Assembly (NCBI RefSeq): GCF_018221685.1
Contig: NZ_JAGJTM010000004.1
Span: 748,287 to 812,286, forward strand
Reading direction: 5' to 3'
DNA length: 64,000 bases
Origin: Bombella apis
GTDB lineage: Bacteria; Pseudomonadota; Alphaproteobacteria; Acetobacterales; Acetobacteraceae
The notes under the pieces are model-generated. The model was not told where the DNA came from and did no database searches. It saw nothing but the letters and a program-made list of their open reading frames with translations. The position numbers were made by a program, and so were the translations under genes. How positions within the stretch are numbered: the stretch's first letter is position 1; each line of letters opens with the position of its first letter. Below, one piece after another: positions 1 to 10,934 of the stretch.

Positions 1-2300
<2,300 letters not shown>

Positions 2301-2364
2301 TTATATAGTGAAGAGGGGGGGAAGGGGAAGCAGATTATGTGCTCCGCTTCCCCCAAAAATGGCC

Positions 2365-2694
2365 TCAGGGATGCTGTGGCTGGGACGGTGCTGTCGGAGC
2401 CGCTGGAGCTACTGGTTGGCTGGCAGGAGGATGGGCCAGAATGTCCCGCGTGTTGCCACCGCTGGAGGCCCCACGGTTCAGCACGGCCAGACATAGGCAG
2501 AGAATCATGAAAATGGCAGCCAGAACGGCCGTACCGCGGGTCAGCAGGGTGGCTGTCCCCCGGCCGGACATGAAGGAGCCAAGTCCCTGACTGCTGCCAA
2601 CGCCGAGACCACCGCCTTCGCTACGCTGGATCAGGATAATGCCGATGAGGGCCAGGGCAACCAGAACAGTGAGGATAAGCAGTAATGTGGTCAT
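2365..2694 (-). CDS. secG: Preprotein translocase subunit SecG
   Basis: Small inner-membrane subunit of the SecYEG channel, which assists SecA-driven protein export. The 109-residue protein has two hydrophobic segments, about residues 3-22 and 53-72, separated by the glycine/serine-rich cytoplasmic loop GGGLGVGSSQGLGSFMSGRG that is characteristic of SecG. The C-terminus is a Pro/Ala/Gln-rich tail of low complexity, as in other alphaproteobacteria. It lies between tpiA and pyrG in the same direction, the common tpiA-secG-pyrG order. Confidence 0.93.
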   Translation of the reverse strand: MTTLLLILTVLVALALIGIILIQRSEGGGLGVGSSQGLGSFMSGRGTATLLTRGTAVLAAIFMILCLCLAVLNRGASSGGNTRDILAHPPASQPVAPAAPTAPSQPQHP

Positions 2695-2712
2695 GCAGTC
2701 AGGTCCAACAGG

Positions 2713-3507
2713 TTATGGGGAAGGCTGAGGCGTTGTTGCTTCAGCCGCAGCGCCAATGATGTCCAGGAAGCTTCGTGCCTCGAGGCTGGCACTGCCGACA
2801 AGCACCCCATCCACTGCCTCTATGGACATGATGGAGGGAGCCTGCACGGAAGTTACAGACCCGCCATACAGGACCGGAACACGAATGTCATCCGTCATGA
2901 GTCTCATTGGCAGCAGGGCACGGATCAGCTGGAGCTTTCTCTGGAGCTCTTCCCGGGAGGGTGTGATACCACTGCCGATGGCCCAGACAGGCTCATAGGC
3001 CACGATTCCACGGAAGCCCCGTGTTAGGGAGCCCTCAATCTGTGTGGAAAGTACGCTGGCGGCCCGACCTTCGTTCCGTTCAGCCAGATGTTCGCCAATG
3101 CAGACGATTGGCGTCAGTCCGGCTGCCGTGGCGGCCTTGACCTTCTGACGGATGACTGCGTCCGTCTCCCCATGGTTCTGGCGCCGTTCGGAATGCCCCA
3201 GGATGACATAGCGTGCTCCCATGTCCCGGATCATCGGGGCGGAAATATCCCCCGTGAAGGGCCCGGAGGAGGCCGGGTAACAGTCCTGTGCCCCCAGGGC
3301 CAGCTGCTCGTGGGGCAGGCAGACTTCCTTCAGGGCCTGATGGACACCATCGAGCTGCGTGAAAGGCGGACAGATGATGGTGTGAAGGTGGGCTGGCGGC
3401 GGGGCTTCTTTCATGCCATGGGCAATGTCCCGTGCGAGCTGTAGGCCGTGCTCGTGGCGAGCCTGCATTTTCCAGTTCCCAATGACGAATTTGGGTACGG
3501 TGGTCAT
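2713..3507 (-). CDS. tpiA: Triosephosphate isomerase
   Basis: Interconverts dihydroxyacetone phosphate and glyceraldehyde-3-phosphate. The start at 3507 (MTTVPKFVIGNWKM) was chosen because a GGAGAG ribosome site lies just upstream and homologues begin here; an earlier ATG at 3546 would add 13 unlikely residues. The 264-residue length is usual. The TIM-barrel motifs are NWKM (Lys of the active site), ILGHSERR (catalytic His), AYEPVWAIGSG (catalytic Glu) and VLYGGSV. It appears to be the first gene of the leftward tpiA-secG-pyrG-kdsA block; 158 bp separate it from the divergent foldase gene. Confidence 0.96.
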   Translation of the reverse strand: MTTVPKFVIGNWKMQARHEHGLQLARDIAHGMKEAPPPAHLHTIICPPFTQLDGVHQALKEVCLPHEQLALGAQDCYPASSGPFTGDISAPMIRDMGARYVILGHSERRQNHGETDAVIRQKVKAATAAGLTPIVCIGEHLAERNEGRAASVLSTQIEGSLTRGFRGIVAYEPVWAIGSGITPSREELQRKLQLIRALLPMRLMTDDIRVPVLYGGSVTSVQAPSIMSIEAVDGVLVGSASLEARSFLDIIGAAAEATTPQPSP

Positions 3508-3665
3508 TCTGCTCTCCCCGGTCGGCACGATGCATCCACTGCGCATGAGCAGAGAAGGGACACGCCGTGCTGGTCAATCTGTGTCGGCATCTCTATGCTG
3601 GGGCAGCTTAGCGGGTTTTCCCGGCTAATGCTATTCTGCCATCAGTAAAGTGATATGCGTCTTCG

Positions 3666-5633
3666 ATGATTACTGCCCTGCGTCATTTCCTGGTTGACTC
3701 CTGGCTCGGCCGGGTGATCGCCTTAATGGTTTTCGTGTCTTTTGTTGTACTGGGAGGCACCTTTTTTGGGCTGGGCGGCGGCATGGCCGGTCTGGGCGGT
3801 GATACCGTGGTGCAGGTCGGAGCACACAAGGTCACCCCTGCCGAGTTTCAGAAAGCCATCCAGAATCAGGTTGCCTCTGTCATTCAGCAGACGGGTGGTT
3901 CGGCTGAATTCCTGAAGACCCCGCAGGGACGGCAGGAGATCGGTCATACGGCCCTGCGCAGTCTCATTCTGGTGCATGAGGGAGAACTGGCTGGCAGGCG
4001 GAATGGCCTCAATCCTGGGGATGAAACGATTCGTGGGGTTGTTTTTGCCATGCCGGATTTCCAGGATCCCAGTGGCCGCTTTGACCCGCAGAAGATGGAG
4101 GCGGTGCTCGGGCGTAACAATATGAGTCATCAGGATCTGACGCAGGAAGTACGGCGCATGCTTTATGGTAGTGCCACTCTGCTTGCATTCGGTAAAACCG
4201 TGCAGCCCCCGGCGCAGGAGCTGGATTGGTTGATGAACTATATCGGTCATGGCGCCGTGGTGGATATGGTGCGTCTGCCGTTCTCTCTGGGAGAGGTGTC
4301 TGCCCAACCGACTGATGGGCAGCTGAAGCGTTATTATCAGAACCATCTCTGGCAGTTCCGGCAGCCGGAGTACCGTCATGCCCGGATCGTGATCATGACG
4401 GCAGGCAGTGTCGCAAAGACGATCCAGATTTCTGATGAGGACCTCCAGGCGGTATACAGGATGAAGATGCAGGACCCCGCCGAGGCGGCCCGGCATAACA
4501 GTCCGGAACTGCGCTCCATTGAGGTGCTGGCCGTGACGGATGAGGCTACGGCAAAGAGTCTGGCGGCAGCATGGCGGGGAGGGCAGTCTTGGGCGGCTTT
4601 GCAGAAGCAGCACCCCAAAGCCATTCCTGCCACGTTGAATGACGCCCGTCTGACCGATCTGCCTGATGAGGCCTTGGGCAAGGCAGCGTTTGCCACGCCG
4701 GAGGGTCATGTTTCCGCACCTGTTCGTACGGCCGCTGGCTGGAGCGTGGTACATGTGCTGTCCGTCAAGCCTGCGAGACATGCCAGTTTTGAAAGCCTGA
4801 AGGACAGTCTCCGTGAGGATCTGGCCAATGAACGGGCGGCGGCCATGCTGAAGGACCGTCAGAGAGCCTTTGAGGAGGCCGTGGCCGGGTCTGTCACGCT
4901 GGACAAGGTTCCGGCAGACATTGGTGCTTTCCCTCTGGAAGGCAGTCTGGATTCCCATGGTAATCTGCCGGGCGGGGAGCCTGCTCCTTTGCCGGGTGAT
5001 GCTGCCCTGCGTCAGGCTCTGATAGAGCAGGTCTTCAGTCAGAAGAAAGATGAGCCGCCGCATGTCGTGACCGGACCGGATGGCAGTGCTTTTGCCGTGC
5101 TGGTGGATGGTGTCACGCCGGGCAGGCAGGAGCCGTACGAGGCCGTGCAGCAGGCCGTCAAGGATGCCTGGCTGGCGGATGCCCGGAAACACGCCACTGA
5201 GCAGAGGGTCACCGCCTTGTATCAGCAGGCGAAAAAAGAGGGGCTGCGTCAGGCTCTGGCAGGACAGAAAGAGGAAGCCATGCTCCAGAAGGATGAGCAT
5301 TTTTCTCGCCTCCAGCTGCGGAACGATGTGCCCGCCCTCATTCTCAGGGCGGCGCTTGAGCAGAAACAGGGACAGACAGCCATGCTCCAGGAGGGAGATG
5401 GCTACTGGCTTGTCAATGTGACAGGGCAGTATGCGGAATCACCGACCATGATGCAGGCCATCCGGCAGCGTCAGGCAAGCCTGATAGCCGGGGCTTACCG
5501 CAATGATCTTCAGGAGACGCTGGGCATGTCCTATACCCGGGAGGCTCCTCCCCGTCATTTCAATGCAGCTCTGTTCAGTGATGTGAACGAGAGGGTGCTG
5601 AGCATGATTTCAGGAAGGTTGGGCCAGCAGTGA
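3666..5633 (+). CDS. PpiD/SurA-like membrane-anchored peptidyl-prolyl isomerase
   Basis: Predicted periplasmic folding factor held in the inner membrane. The 655-residue protein has one N-terminal transmembrane segment (about residues 15-38) preceded by SWLGR, the typical start of PpiD-type SurA_N_3 proteins. A large alpha-helical chaperone region follows, then a parvulin-like domain around residues 265-375 (APVRTAAGWSVVHVLSVKPA) and a helical C-terminal part. The parvulin segment is divergent, so isomerase activity is uncertain. It overlaps trpE by 4 bp, so a folding gene leads the trp cluster, an arrangement known in other Rhodospirillales. Confidence 0.85.
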   Translation: MITALRHFLVDSWLGRVIALMVFVSFVVLGGTFFGLGGGMAGLGGDTVVQVGAHKVTPAEFQKAIQNQVASVIQQTGGSAEFLKTPQGRQEIGHTALRSLILVHEGELAGRRNGLNPGDETIRGVVFAMPDFQDPSGRFDPQKMEAVLGRNNMSHQDLTQEVRRMLYGSATLLAFGKTVQPPAQELDWLMNYIGHGAVVDMVRLPFSLGEVSAQPTDGQLKRYYQNHLWQFRQPEYRHARIVIMTAGSVAKTIQISDEDLQAVYRMKMQDPAEAARHNSPELRSIEVLAVTDEATAKSLAAAWRGGQSWAALQKQHPKAIPATLNDARLTDLPDEALGKAAFATPEGHVSAPVRTAAGWSVVHVLSVKPARHASFESLKDSLREDLANERAAAMLKDRQRAFEEAVAGSVTLDKVPADIGAFPLEGSLDSHGNLPGGEPAPLPGDAALRQALIEQVFSQKKDEPPHVVTGPDGSAFAVLVDGVTPGRQEPYEAVQQAVKDAWLADARKHATEQRVTALYQQAKKEGLRQALAGQKEEAMLQKDEHFSRLQLRNDVPALILRAALEQKQGQTAMLQEGDGYWLVNVTGQYAESPTMMQAIRQRQASLIAGAYRNDLQETLGMSYTREAPPRHFNAALFSDVNERVLSMISGRLGQQ

Positions 5634-7144
5634 GCAGGATATTACATAGGGTAGAAGCAGCCGATCTGCTGACACCGCTCTCGGTTTTTCTCCGTCTTTC
5701 CCGTCTGGTGGATGATCCGTACCGCCTCTTTTTCGAGAGTGTGGAGGGAGGCGCTGCCAGAGGGCGGTATTCCATCATAGCCCTGCTGCCGGATACGATC
5801 TGGCGCTGCAAGGATGGTCAGGCATTCCGTGATGGAAGGCCGGAAGAGGCGGCTCCATTGGTGTCGCTGAAGGCTCTGCTTGATGAGAGCCGTATGGACC
5901 TGCCGGAGGGGTTGCCCCCGATGATTGGGGGTGTCTTTGGCGTGCTGGGCTATGACATGGTCCGGCAGATGGAAGACCTTCCCAACCCGCCGCCGAATGA
6001 CCTGGACCTGCCAGAAGGGGTGATGATCCGTCCCCGGCTGTTTGCTGTGTTCGATACGGTGCGGGACGAGCTGATTCTGGCCACCCCGTTGCGTGATGGC
6101 ATGGCCAGGGCAGAAGGGGAGGCGCTGCTGGAGAAGGCTGTGGCCGCTCTGCGGCAGCCCGTTGCTGACCCGGCAGAGACCCTGCCAGAGGGAACCCGGC
6201 TGGCGGAGCCTGTTTCCAACATCACGCATGAGGCTTTTCTCCAGAAGGTGAGGACGGCGCAGGATTATATTGCAGCGGGTGATGCCTTCCAGATTGTTCC
6301 GAGCCAGCGTTTCACGACAGCGTTTCCCCTGTCGTCACTGGCCCTGTATCGCAGTTTGCGGCGCATCAATCCGGCACCGTTCCTGTTTTTGATGGAGCTG
6401 GGTGAATTCACCCTCGTAGGGTCGTCCCCGGAGATTCTGGTGCGGATGCGGGATGGTATCGTAACGGTCCGTCCTCTGGCCGGAACCCGGCCCCGCGGGC
6501 GGGATCGGGCCCATGATCTGGCACTGGAGAAAGAGCTGCTCGCTGATGGCAAGGAGCTTGCCGAGCATCTCATGTTGATCGACCTGGGCAGGAACGACGT
6601 GGGGCGTGTGTCCCAGCTCGGGACCGTGGAGGTGCCCGACCGTTTCGTGGTGGAGCGCTACAGCCATGTCATGCATATTTCATCGACCGTGACGGGCCGG
6701 GTGAAGCCGGGGTGCGGGGCGCTGGATGCTCTCTCGGCTGCTTTCCCGGCGGGAACGCTGACCGGGGCGCCGAAGATACGCACCATGGAAATCATTGACG
6801 AGCTGGAGCCCACCCGGCGTGGCCCTTATGCCGGGTGTGTCGGCTATTTCGGAGCGGATGGTGACATGGATACCTGCATCGGTCTGCGCATGGCCCTGCT
6901 GAAGGATGGCCAGATGCATGTGCAGGCCGGTTGCGGTGTCGTGGCGGAATCTGACCCTGAGGCGGAATATCAGGAGACGAGAGCCAAGGCCCGGGCGCTC
7001 TTCACTGCTGCGGAGGCGGCCATTGGTCAGGCTGTTCATAATGGGCAGCAGGCGTTTTCTGGGGAAGGGGGGTGTAATTCCTTATCCCGCACATCATCTG
7101 AGAAAGCAGATATGACCTCTGGATGTGAGGAGAGAGTCAGATGA
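5630..7144 (+). CDS. trpE: Anthranilate synthase component I
   Basis: Converts chorismate to anthranilate with ammonia from TrpG; first committed step of tryptophan synthesis. The 504-residue protein starts at a GTG that overlaps the upstream stop (GTGA); no better in-frame ATG exists nearby. Chorismate-binding motifs are FQIVPSQRF, LAGTRPRGR, LIDLGRNDVGRVS, GTLTGAPKIRTMEIID and GPYAGCVGYF. A hydrophilic 30-residue tail after the conserved domain (from about residue 470) is not part of the usual fold. It overlaps trpG by 4 bp (ATGA), so the two subunits are probably made in step. No leader peptide or attenuator was recognised ahead of it. Confidence 0.95.
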   Translation: MSRILHRVEAADLLTPLSVFLRLSRLVDDPYRLFFESVEGGAARGRYSIIALLPDTIWRCKDGQAFRDGRPEEAAPLVSLKALLDESRMDLPEGLPPMIGGVFGVLGYDMVRQMEDLPNPPPNDLDLPEGVMIRPRLFAVFDTVRDELILATPLRDGMARAEGEALLEKAVAALRQPVADPAETLPEGTRLAEPVSNITHEAFLQKVRTAQDYIAAGDAFQIVPSQRFTTAFPLSSLALYRSLRRINPAPFLFLMELGEFTLVGSSPEILVRMRDGIVTVRPLAGTRPRGRDRAHDLALEKELLADGKELAEHLMLIDLGRNDVGRVSQLGTVEVPDRFVVERYSHVMHISSTVTGRVKPGCGALDALSAAFPAGTLTGAPKIRTMEIIDELEPTRRGPYAGCVGYFGADGDMDTCIGLRMALLKDGQMHVQAGCGVVAESDPEAEYQETRAKARALFTAAEAAIGQAVHNGQQAFSGEGGCNSLSRTSSEKADMTSGCEERVR

Positions 7145-7740
7145 TCCTGCTGATTGATAACTATGACAGTTTCACTTTCAATCTGGTGCATCATTTCGGA
7201 GCACTGGGTGTGGAATGTGCGGTGAAACGGAATGATGCGCTGACCGCAGACCGGGCGCTGGAGATGAATCCTTCTGCCATTGTGCTGTCTCCCGGCCCCT
7301 GTTCTCCCGATGAAGCGGGTATCTGCTGTGAGCTGATTGAAAAAGCAGCGGGGAAGGTCCCCGTGCTGGGTGTCTGTCTGGGCCACCAGTCCATTGGGCA
7401 GGTCTTCGGGGCGAAGGTCGTCCGGTCTGCCGTGCCGATGCATGGCAAGATCAATGCCATCCATCACGATGGCAGCGGGGTCTTTGCCGGACTGCCCGAC
7501 CCGGTGGATATGGTGCGCTATCACAGCCTGACGCTGGACCCGGACAGCATACCGGATTCGCTCATCGTCAATGCAAGGACGGAGGATGGTGTTATCATGG
7601 GGGTCCGTCACCGGGAGCATCCGATCCATGGTGTGCAGTTCCACCCTGAAAGCATTGCCTCCAATTCCGGGCGTGACCTTCTGGCCAACTTTTTGCGACT
7701 GGCCAATGTTCTTCCGCAGAAAGAGGGTGCAACTGGCTGA
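7141..7740 (+). CDS. trpG: Anthranilate synthase component II (glutamine amidotransferase)
   Basis: Releases ammonia from glutamine for TrpE; in many bacteria the same protein also serves aminodeoxychorismate synthase. The 199-residue class I amidotransferase begins MILLIDNYDSFTFN and has the nucleophile cysteine in GVCLGHQSIGQ and the His/Glu pair in VQFHPESI. It overlaps trpE by 4 bp and trpD by 1 bp (TGATG), so this part of the cluster is translationally coupled. Confidence 0.96.
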   Translation: MILLIDNYDSFTFNLVHHFGALGVECAVKRNDALTADRALEMNPSAIVLSPGPCSPDEAGICCELIEKAAGKVPVLGVCLGHQSIGQVFGAKVVRSAVPMHGKINAIHHDGSGVFAGLPDPVDMVRYHSLTLDPDSIPDSLIVNARTEDGVIMGVRHREHPIHGVQFHPESIASNSGRDLLANFLRLANVLPQKEGATG

Positions 7741-8813
7741 TGGGCGGGCAGGAGAAGCCATTTGCGTCTTTTCTCAGGAAAGTCGCCGCCAGAAAGGAGC
7801 TGGATGTTTCTGAGGCGGAGCAGGCTTTCAGGCTCATCATGCAGGGAGCCGTTTCGGATATTGAACTTGCCGCTTTCCTGATGGCCCTTCAGATACGGGG
7901 AGAGACCGTTGAGGAGCTTTCAGGTGCTGTGCAGGCCGTGCGGCAGAGTATGCAGGCCTTGCAGAACGTGCCGGATGACACGGTGGATGTCTGCGGCACA
8001 GGGGGCGATGGCCTGGGAACATTGAATGTCTCCACAGCCACGGCCTTTGTTCTGGCTGGGCTGGGCGTGCCCGTGGCCAAGCACGGGGGGCGGGCCCTGT
8101 CTTCCAGGGCCGGGGCAACGGATGTTCTGGAAGCTCTGGGGATTCCTGCCGATGCGGACCATGCCCGGCAGGAAAAACGTCTGAGGCAGGAAAATCTCGC
8201 TTTTCTGGCAGCGCCGTTCCATCACCCGGCCATGCGTGTGGCTGCACCTGTTCGCAAACAGCTTGGTTTCAGGACACTCTTCAACCTTCTGGGGCCGCTC
8301 TGCAATCCGGCGCGGGTCCGGCGGCAGCTGGTGGGCGTGTTTGATGAAGTCTGGTGCCGGCCAGTGGCCCGGGTGCTGGGTGAGCTGGGGGCTGTTTCCG
8401 CTTGGGTTGTGCATGGTCATACGGATGAAGGCGGAATTGATGAACTGACTCTCGCCGGCCCAACACACAATGATGTGTGGGAGAATGGGGAGATCATTTC
8501 TTTTGACCTGACACCGGAAATGGCCGGTCTGCCGCATTACGGCATTGCCGCCCTGAAGGGGGGAGACCCCATCTGCAATGCCCAGCGCATGAGGGCTCTT
8601 TTTGCAGGAGAAACAGGCTGTTATCGGGATACGGTGCTGTTGAATGCAGCTGTTGGCCTGCATGTTGCCGGGCGGGGGAATCTGCTTGAGAGTGGCCGTC
8701 TCTCTGTTCCCGCTCTGAGGCGCAACGTGGCCGAGGCAGCCCGCTCCCTTGATGAAGGGCTGGCCCGGAAGGCTTTAATCCGGGCTCAAACGGGTGTAAG
8801 TGCTCAGGACTGA
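7740..8813 (+). CDS. trpD: Anthranilate phosphoribosyltransferase
   Basis: Transfers phosphoribose from PRPP to anthranilate. The 357-residue protein has an N-terminal helical domain and the phosphoribosyl-binding loop VCGTGGDGLGTLNVST (about residues 82-97), then KHGGRALSSRAGATDVLEALG, HHPAMRVAAPVRKQLGFRT and NLLGPLCNPA. Its ATG overlaps the trpG stop (TGATG). The following gene trpC is 48 bp away and not overlapping. Confidence 0.96.
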   Translation: MGGQEKPFASFLRKVAARKELDVSEAEQAFRLIMQGAVSDIELAAFLMALQIRGETVEELSGAVQAVRQSMQALQNVPDDTVDVCGTGGDGLGTLNVSTATAFVLAGLGVPVAKHGGRALSSRAGATDVLEALGIPADADHARQEKRLRQENLAFLAAPFHHPAMRVAAPVRKQLGFRTLFNLLGPLCNPARVRRQLVGVFDEVWCRPVARVLGELGAVSAWVVHGHTDEGGIDELTLAGPTHNDVWENGEIISFDLTPEMAGLPHYGIAALKGGDPICNAQRMRALFAGETGCYRDTVLLNAAVGLHVAGRGNLLESGRLSVPALRRNVAEAARSLDEGLARKALIRAQTGVSAQD

Positions 8814-8861
8814 ACGCTAGAACCGTTCGGTAATGTTCCAAGGTAAAGATTCAGGACGATC

Positions 8862-9809
8862 ATGATTTTTTTGCCACAGCGGTCGATGGCTGCTTTTGCC
8901 CCTGCAGAGGATGGTGGACAGGTTCCGGCTTCTGATGTCCCTTCAAATGGTGATGCACAGGAGGCGGTAGCGTCGGAAGTCCCCCAGCCTGCCACACCAG
9001 GTAGCGGGGAGAGCGGCGGTGATGTGCTGGAGCGCATCTGTGCCCGGACCCGCCTTGATGTCGAGCAGCGGATGCAGGTGATGCCGCTGAAGGAGATTGC
9101 TGCCAAGGCAAAGGAAGTCTCCATGCCGACCCGTGGGTTTGGTCAGGCCCTTCAGCATATTACGGCTGACAGGCGTGTGGGACTCATCGCAGAGGTGAAA
9201 AACGCATCTCCATCGGCAGGAATCCTGCGGCCTGAGTATGATCCGGCGCAGATCGCCCGGTCCTATCAGAATGCTGGGGCAAGCTGTATTTCCGTTTTGA
9301 CGGAAGGGTCCTGTTTCCACGGGAGTGCGGAAGACCTTCAGGCCGTCCGTGCTGCATGCAGCCTTCCGATCCTGCGGAAGGATTTCATCCTTGAGCCATG
9401 GCAGGTTCATGAGAGCCGCCTCATCGGGGCGGACTGCATCCTGCTTATCATGGCCGCCCTGAAGGAAGATGAGGCTGTTGAGCTGATCGCTCTGGCCCGT
9501 GGTCTGGACATGGATGTGCTGCTTGAGGTGCACAACGAAGAAGAGCTGAATCGAGCGCTTGCTTATGACAGTTTCCTGATCGGCATCAACAACAGGAACC
9601 TCAAGACATTGAAGACGGACATTCAGACGACGCTGGACCTTGCTCCGCAGGTTCCGCCGGATCGTCTTGTCGTGTCCGAGAGTGGCATTGCCACGCCGGA
9701 TGATCTGGCCAAGGTTGGCGAGGCAGGGTGCAGTGCCGTTCTGGTCGGAGAATCACTGTTGCGTGAGGAAGATCCGGGGCTTGCAGCCCGCAGGCTGCTT
9801 GGTTTCTGA
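8862..9809 (+). CDS. trpC: Indole-3-glycerol phosphate synthase, with a doubtful N-terminal extension
   Basis: Closes the indole ring from CdRP. TIM-barrel motifs are VGLIAEVKNASPSAGILRPE, ISVLTEGSCFHGS, PILRKDFILEPWQV, LLEVHNEEEL, IGINNRNLKTL and VSESGIA. The reading frame from 8862 gives 315 residues, about 45 more than usual; the extra part is rich in Ala, Pro, Gly and Glu and has no family match that I recognise. An in-frame GTG at 9024 preceded by GGGGAGAG (9007-9014) would give a normal-length protein beginning VLERICARTRLDVEQR. That later start may be the real one. Last trp gene of the run; pdhA follows after 117 bp. Confidence 0.93.
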   Translation: MIFLPQRSMAAFAPAEDGGQVPASDVPSNGDAQEAVASEVPQPATPGSGESGGDVLERICARTRLDVEQRMQVMPLKEIAAKAKEVSMPTRGFGQALQHITADRRVGLIAEVKNASPSAGILRPEYDPAQIARSYQNAGASCISVLTEGSCFHGSAEDLQAVRAACSLPILRKDFILEPWQVHESRLIGADCILLIMAALKEDEAVELIALARGLDMDVLLEVHNEEELNRALAYDSFLIGINNRNLKTLKTDIQTTLDLAPQVPPDRLVVSESGIATPDDLAKVGEAGCSAVLVGESLLREEDPGLAARRLLGF

Positions 9810-9926
9810 AAAGAGTACCGGTCCGGTATAAAAAATGGTTGGAGGGGGTCTCGGATAGCTAGCTTTTGGAAGGGACTGTTGTTACAAGTCCGCCCTATCT
9901 GAAATCGTCAACCGCGGGAGAGTGTC

Positions 9927-10931
9927 ATGGGTTCTATGACGGACGCGCCGAACCGGCAGAATGGCCCGGCGCTATCACGGGAGGAAATGGAGCGTGCCTA
10001 CAGGGAAATGCTCCTTGTGCGTCGCTTCGAGGAAAAGGCCGGCCAGCTGTATGGCATGGGGCTGATCGGTGGCTTCTGCCATCTTTATATCGGTCAGGAA
10101 GCTGTTGTGGCTGGTATCGGTCTCGCCATGAAGAAGGGCGACCGTTCCATCACCTCCTATCGTGATCACGGGCAGATGCTGGTGGCTGGCATGACGGCCC
10201 GTGGCGTCATGGCGGAGCTCACAGGCCGTTCAGGGGGGTATTCCCACGGCAAGGGTGGCTCCATGCACATGTTTTCAAAGGAACAGGAGTTCTACGGAGG
10301 GCATGGTATTGTCGGAGCGCAGGTGGCCATCGGGACCGGCCTTGCCCTGACGAGTGCCTACAAGAAGGATGGTGCCGTTTCCATCGTGTATTTCGGTGAG
10401 GGTGCGTCCAATCAGGGGCAGGTTTATGAGAGCTTCAATCTCGCCGCCCTGCACAAGCTTCCCTGCCTTTATGTGATCGAGAACAACCGTTACGGCATGG
10501 GGACTTCCATTGAGCGCTCCTCCGCCTCCAAGGACCTCTCGAAGAATGCCGCTCCGTGGGGAATTCCATCCCGTAAGGTGGATGGCATGGATGTGGCCGC
10601 CGTTTATCAGGCCGCCAAGGAAGCCATGGAGCATTGCCGCTCCGGCAAGGGGCCGTTCCTGCTGGAGATGGAAACTTACCGCTATCGTGGCCATTCTATG
10701 TCCGACCCGGCGAAGTACCGCCAGCGGTCCGAGGTGGACGAGATGCGCCGGACACGTGACCCGATCGAAACGCTGAAAGCAGAAATGATCAAGCACGGGA
10801 TTGATGAAGCCTTCTTCAAGGCAGTGGAACAGGATGTGAAGGCCACTGTGAAGGATGCTGCCGAATTTGCAGAAACCAGCCCTGAGCCGGATGCATCCGA
10901 GCTCTGGACCGACGTTCTGGTGGGGGAATAA
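9927..10931 (+). CDS. pdhA: Pyruvate dehydrogenase E1 component, alpha subunit
   Basis: With PdhB forms the thiamine-diphosphate E1 enzyme that decarboxylates pyruvate. A GGGAGAG site lies 5-10 bp before the ATG at 9927; a second ATG at 9936 is also possible. The 334-residue protein has MLLVRRFEEKAGQLYGMG, GFCHLYIGQEA, YRDHG and GGSMHMFS. The thiamine motif reads YFGEGASNQGQVYESFN...IENNRYGMGT, with Glu where most E1-alpha proteins have the Mg-binding Asp (GDG). First gene of the pdhA-pdhB-pdhC-lpd operon, 3 bp ahead of pdhB. Confidence 0.95.
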   Translation: MGSMTDAPNRQNGPALSREEMERAYREMLLVRRFEEKAGQLYGMGLIGGFCHLYIGQEAVVAGIGLAMKKGDRSITSYRDHGQMLVAGMTARGVMAELTGRSGGYSHGKGGSMHMFSKEQEFYGGHGIVGAQVAIGTGLALTSAYKKDGAVSIVYFGEGASNQGQVYESFNLAALHKLPCLYVIENNRYGMGTSIERSSASKDLSKNAAPWGIPSRKVDGMDVAAVYQAAKEAMEHCRSGKGPFLLEMETYRYRGHSMSDPAKYRQRSEVDEMRRTRDPIETLKAEMIKHGIDEAFFKAVEQDVKATVKDAAEFAETSPEPDASELWTDVLVGE

Positions 10932-10934
10932 CTC

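Noticed and set aside
3723..5300. 525-codon minus-strand open frame
   Set aside because: Antisense to the PpiD-like gene, which has a signal anchor and correct neighbours.
8821..8845. GTTC repeat (GTTCggtaatGTTC), possible LexA box
   Set aside because: The alphaproteobacterial SOS box needs 7 bases between GTTC units; here there are 6, and no SOS gene follows.
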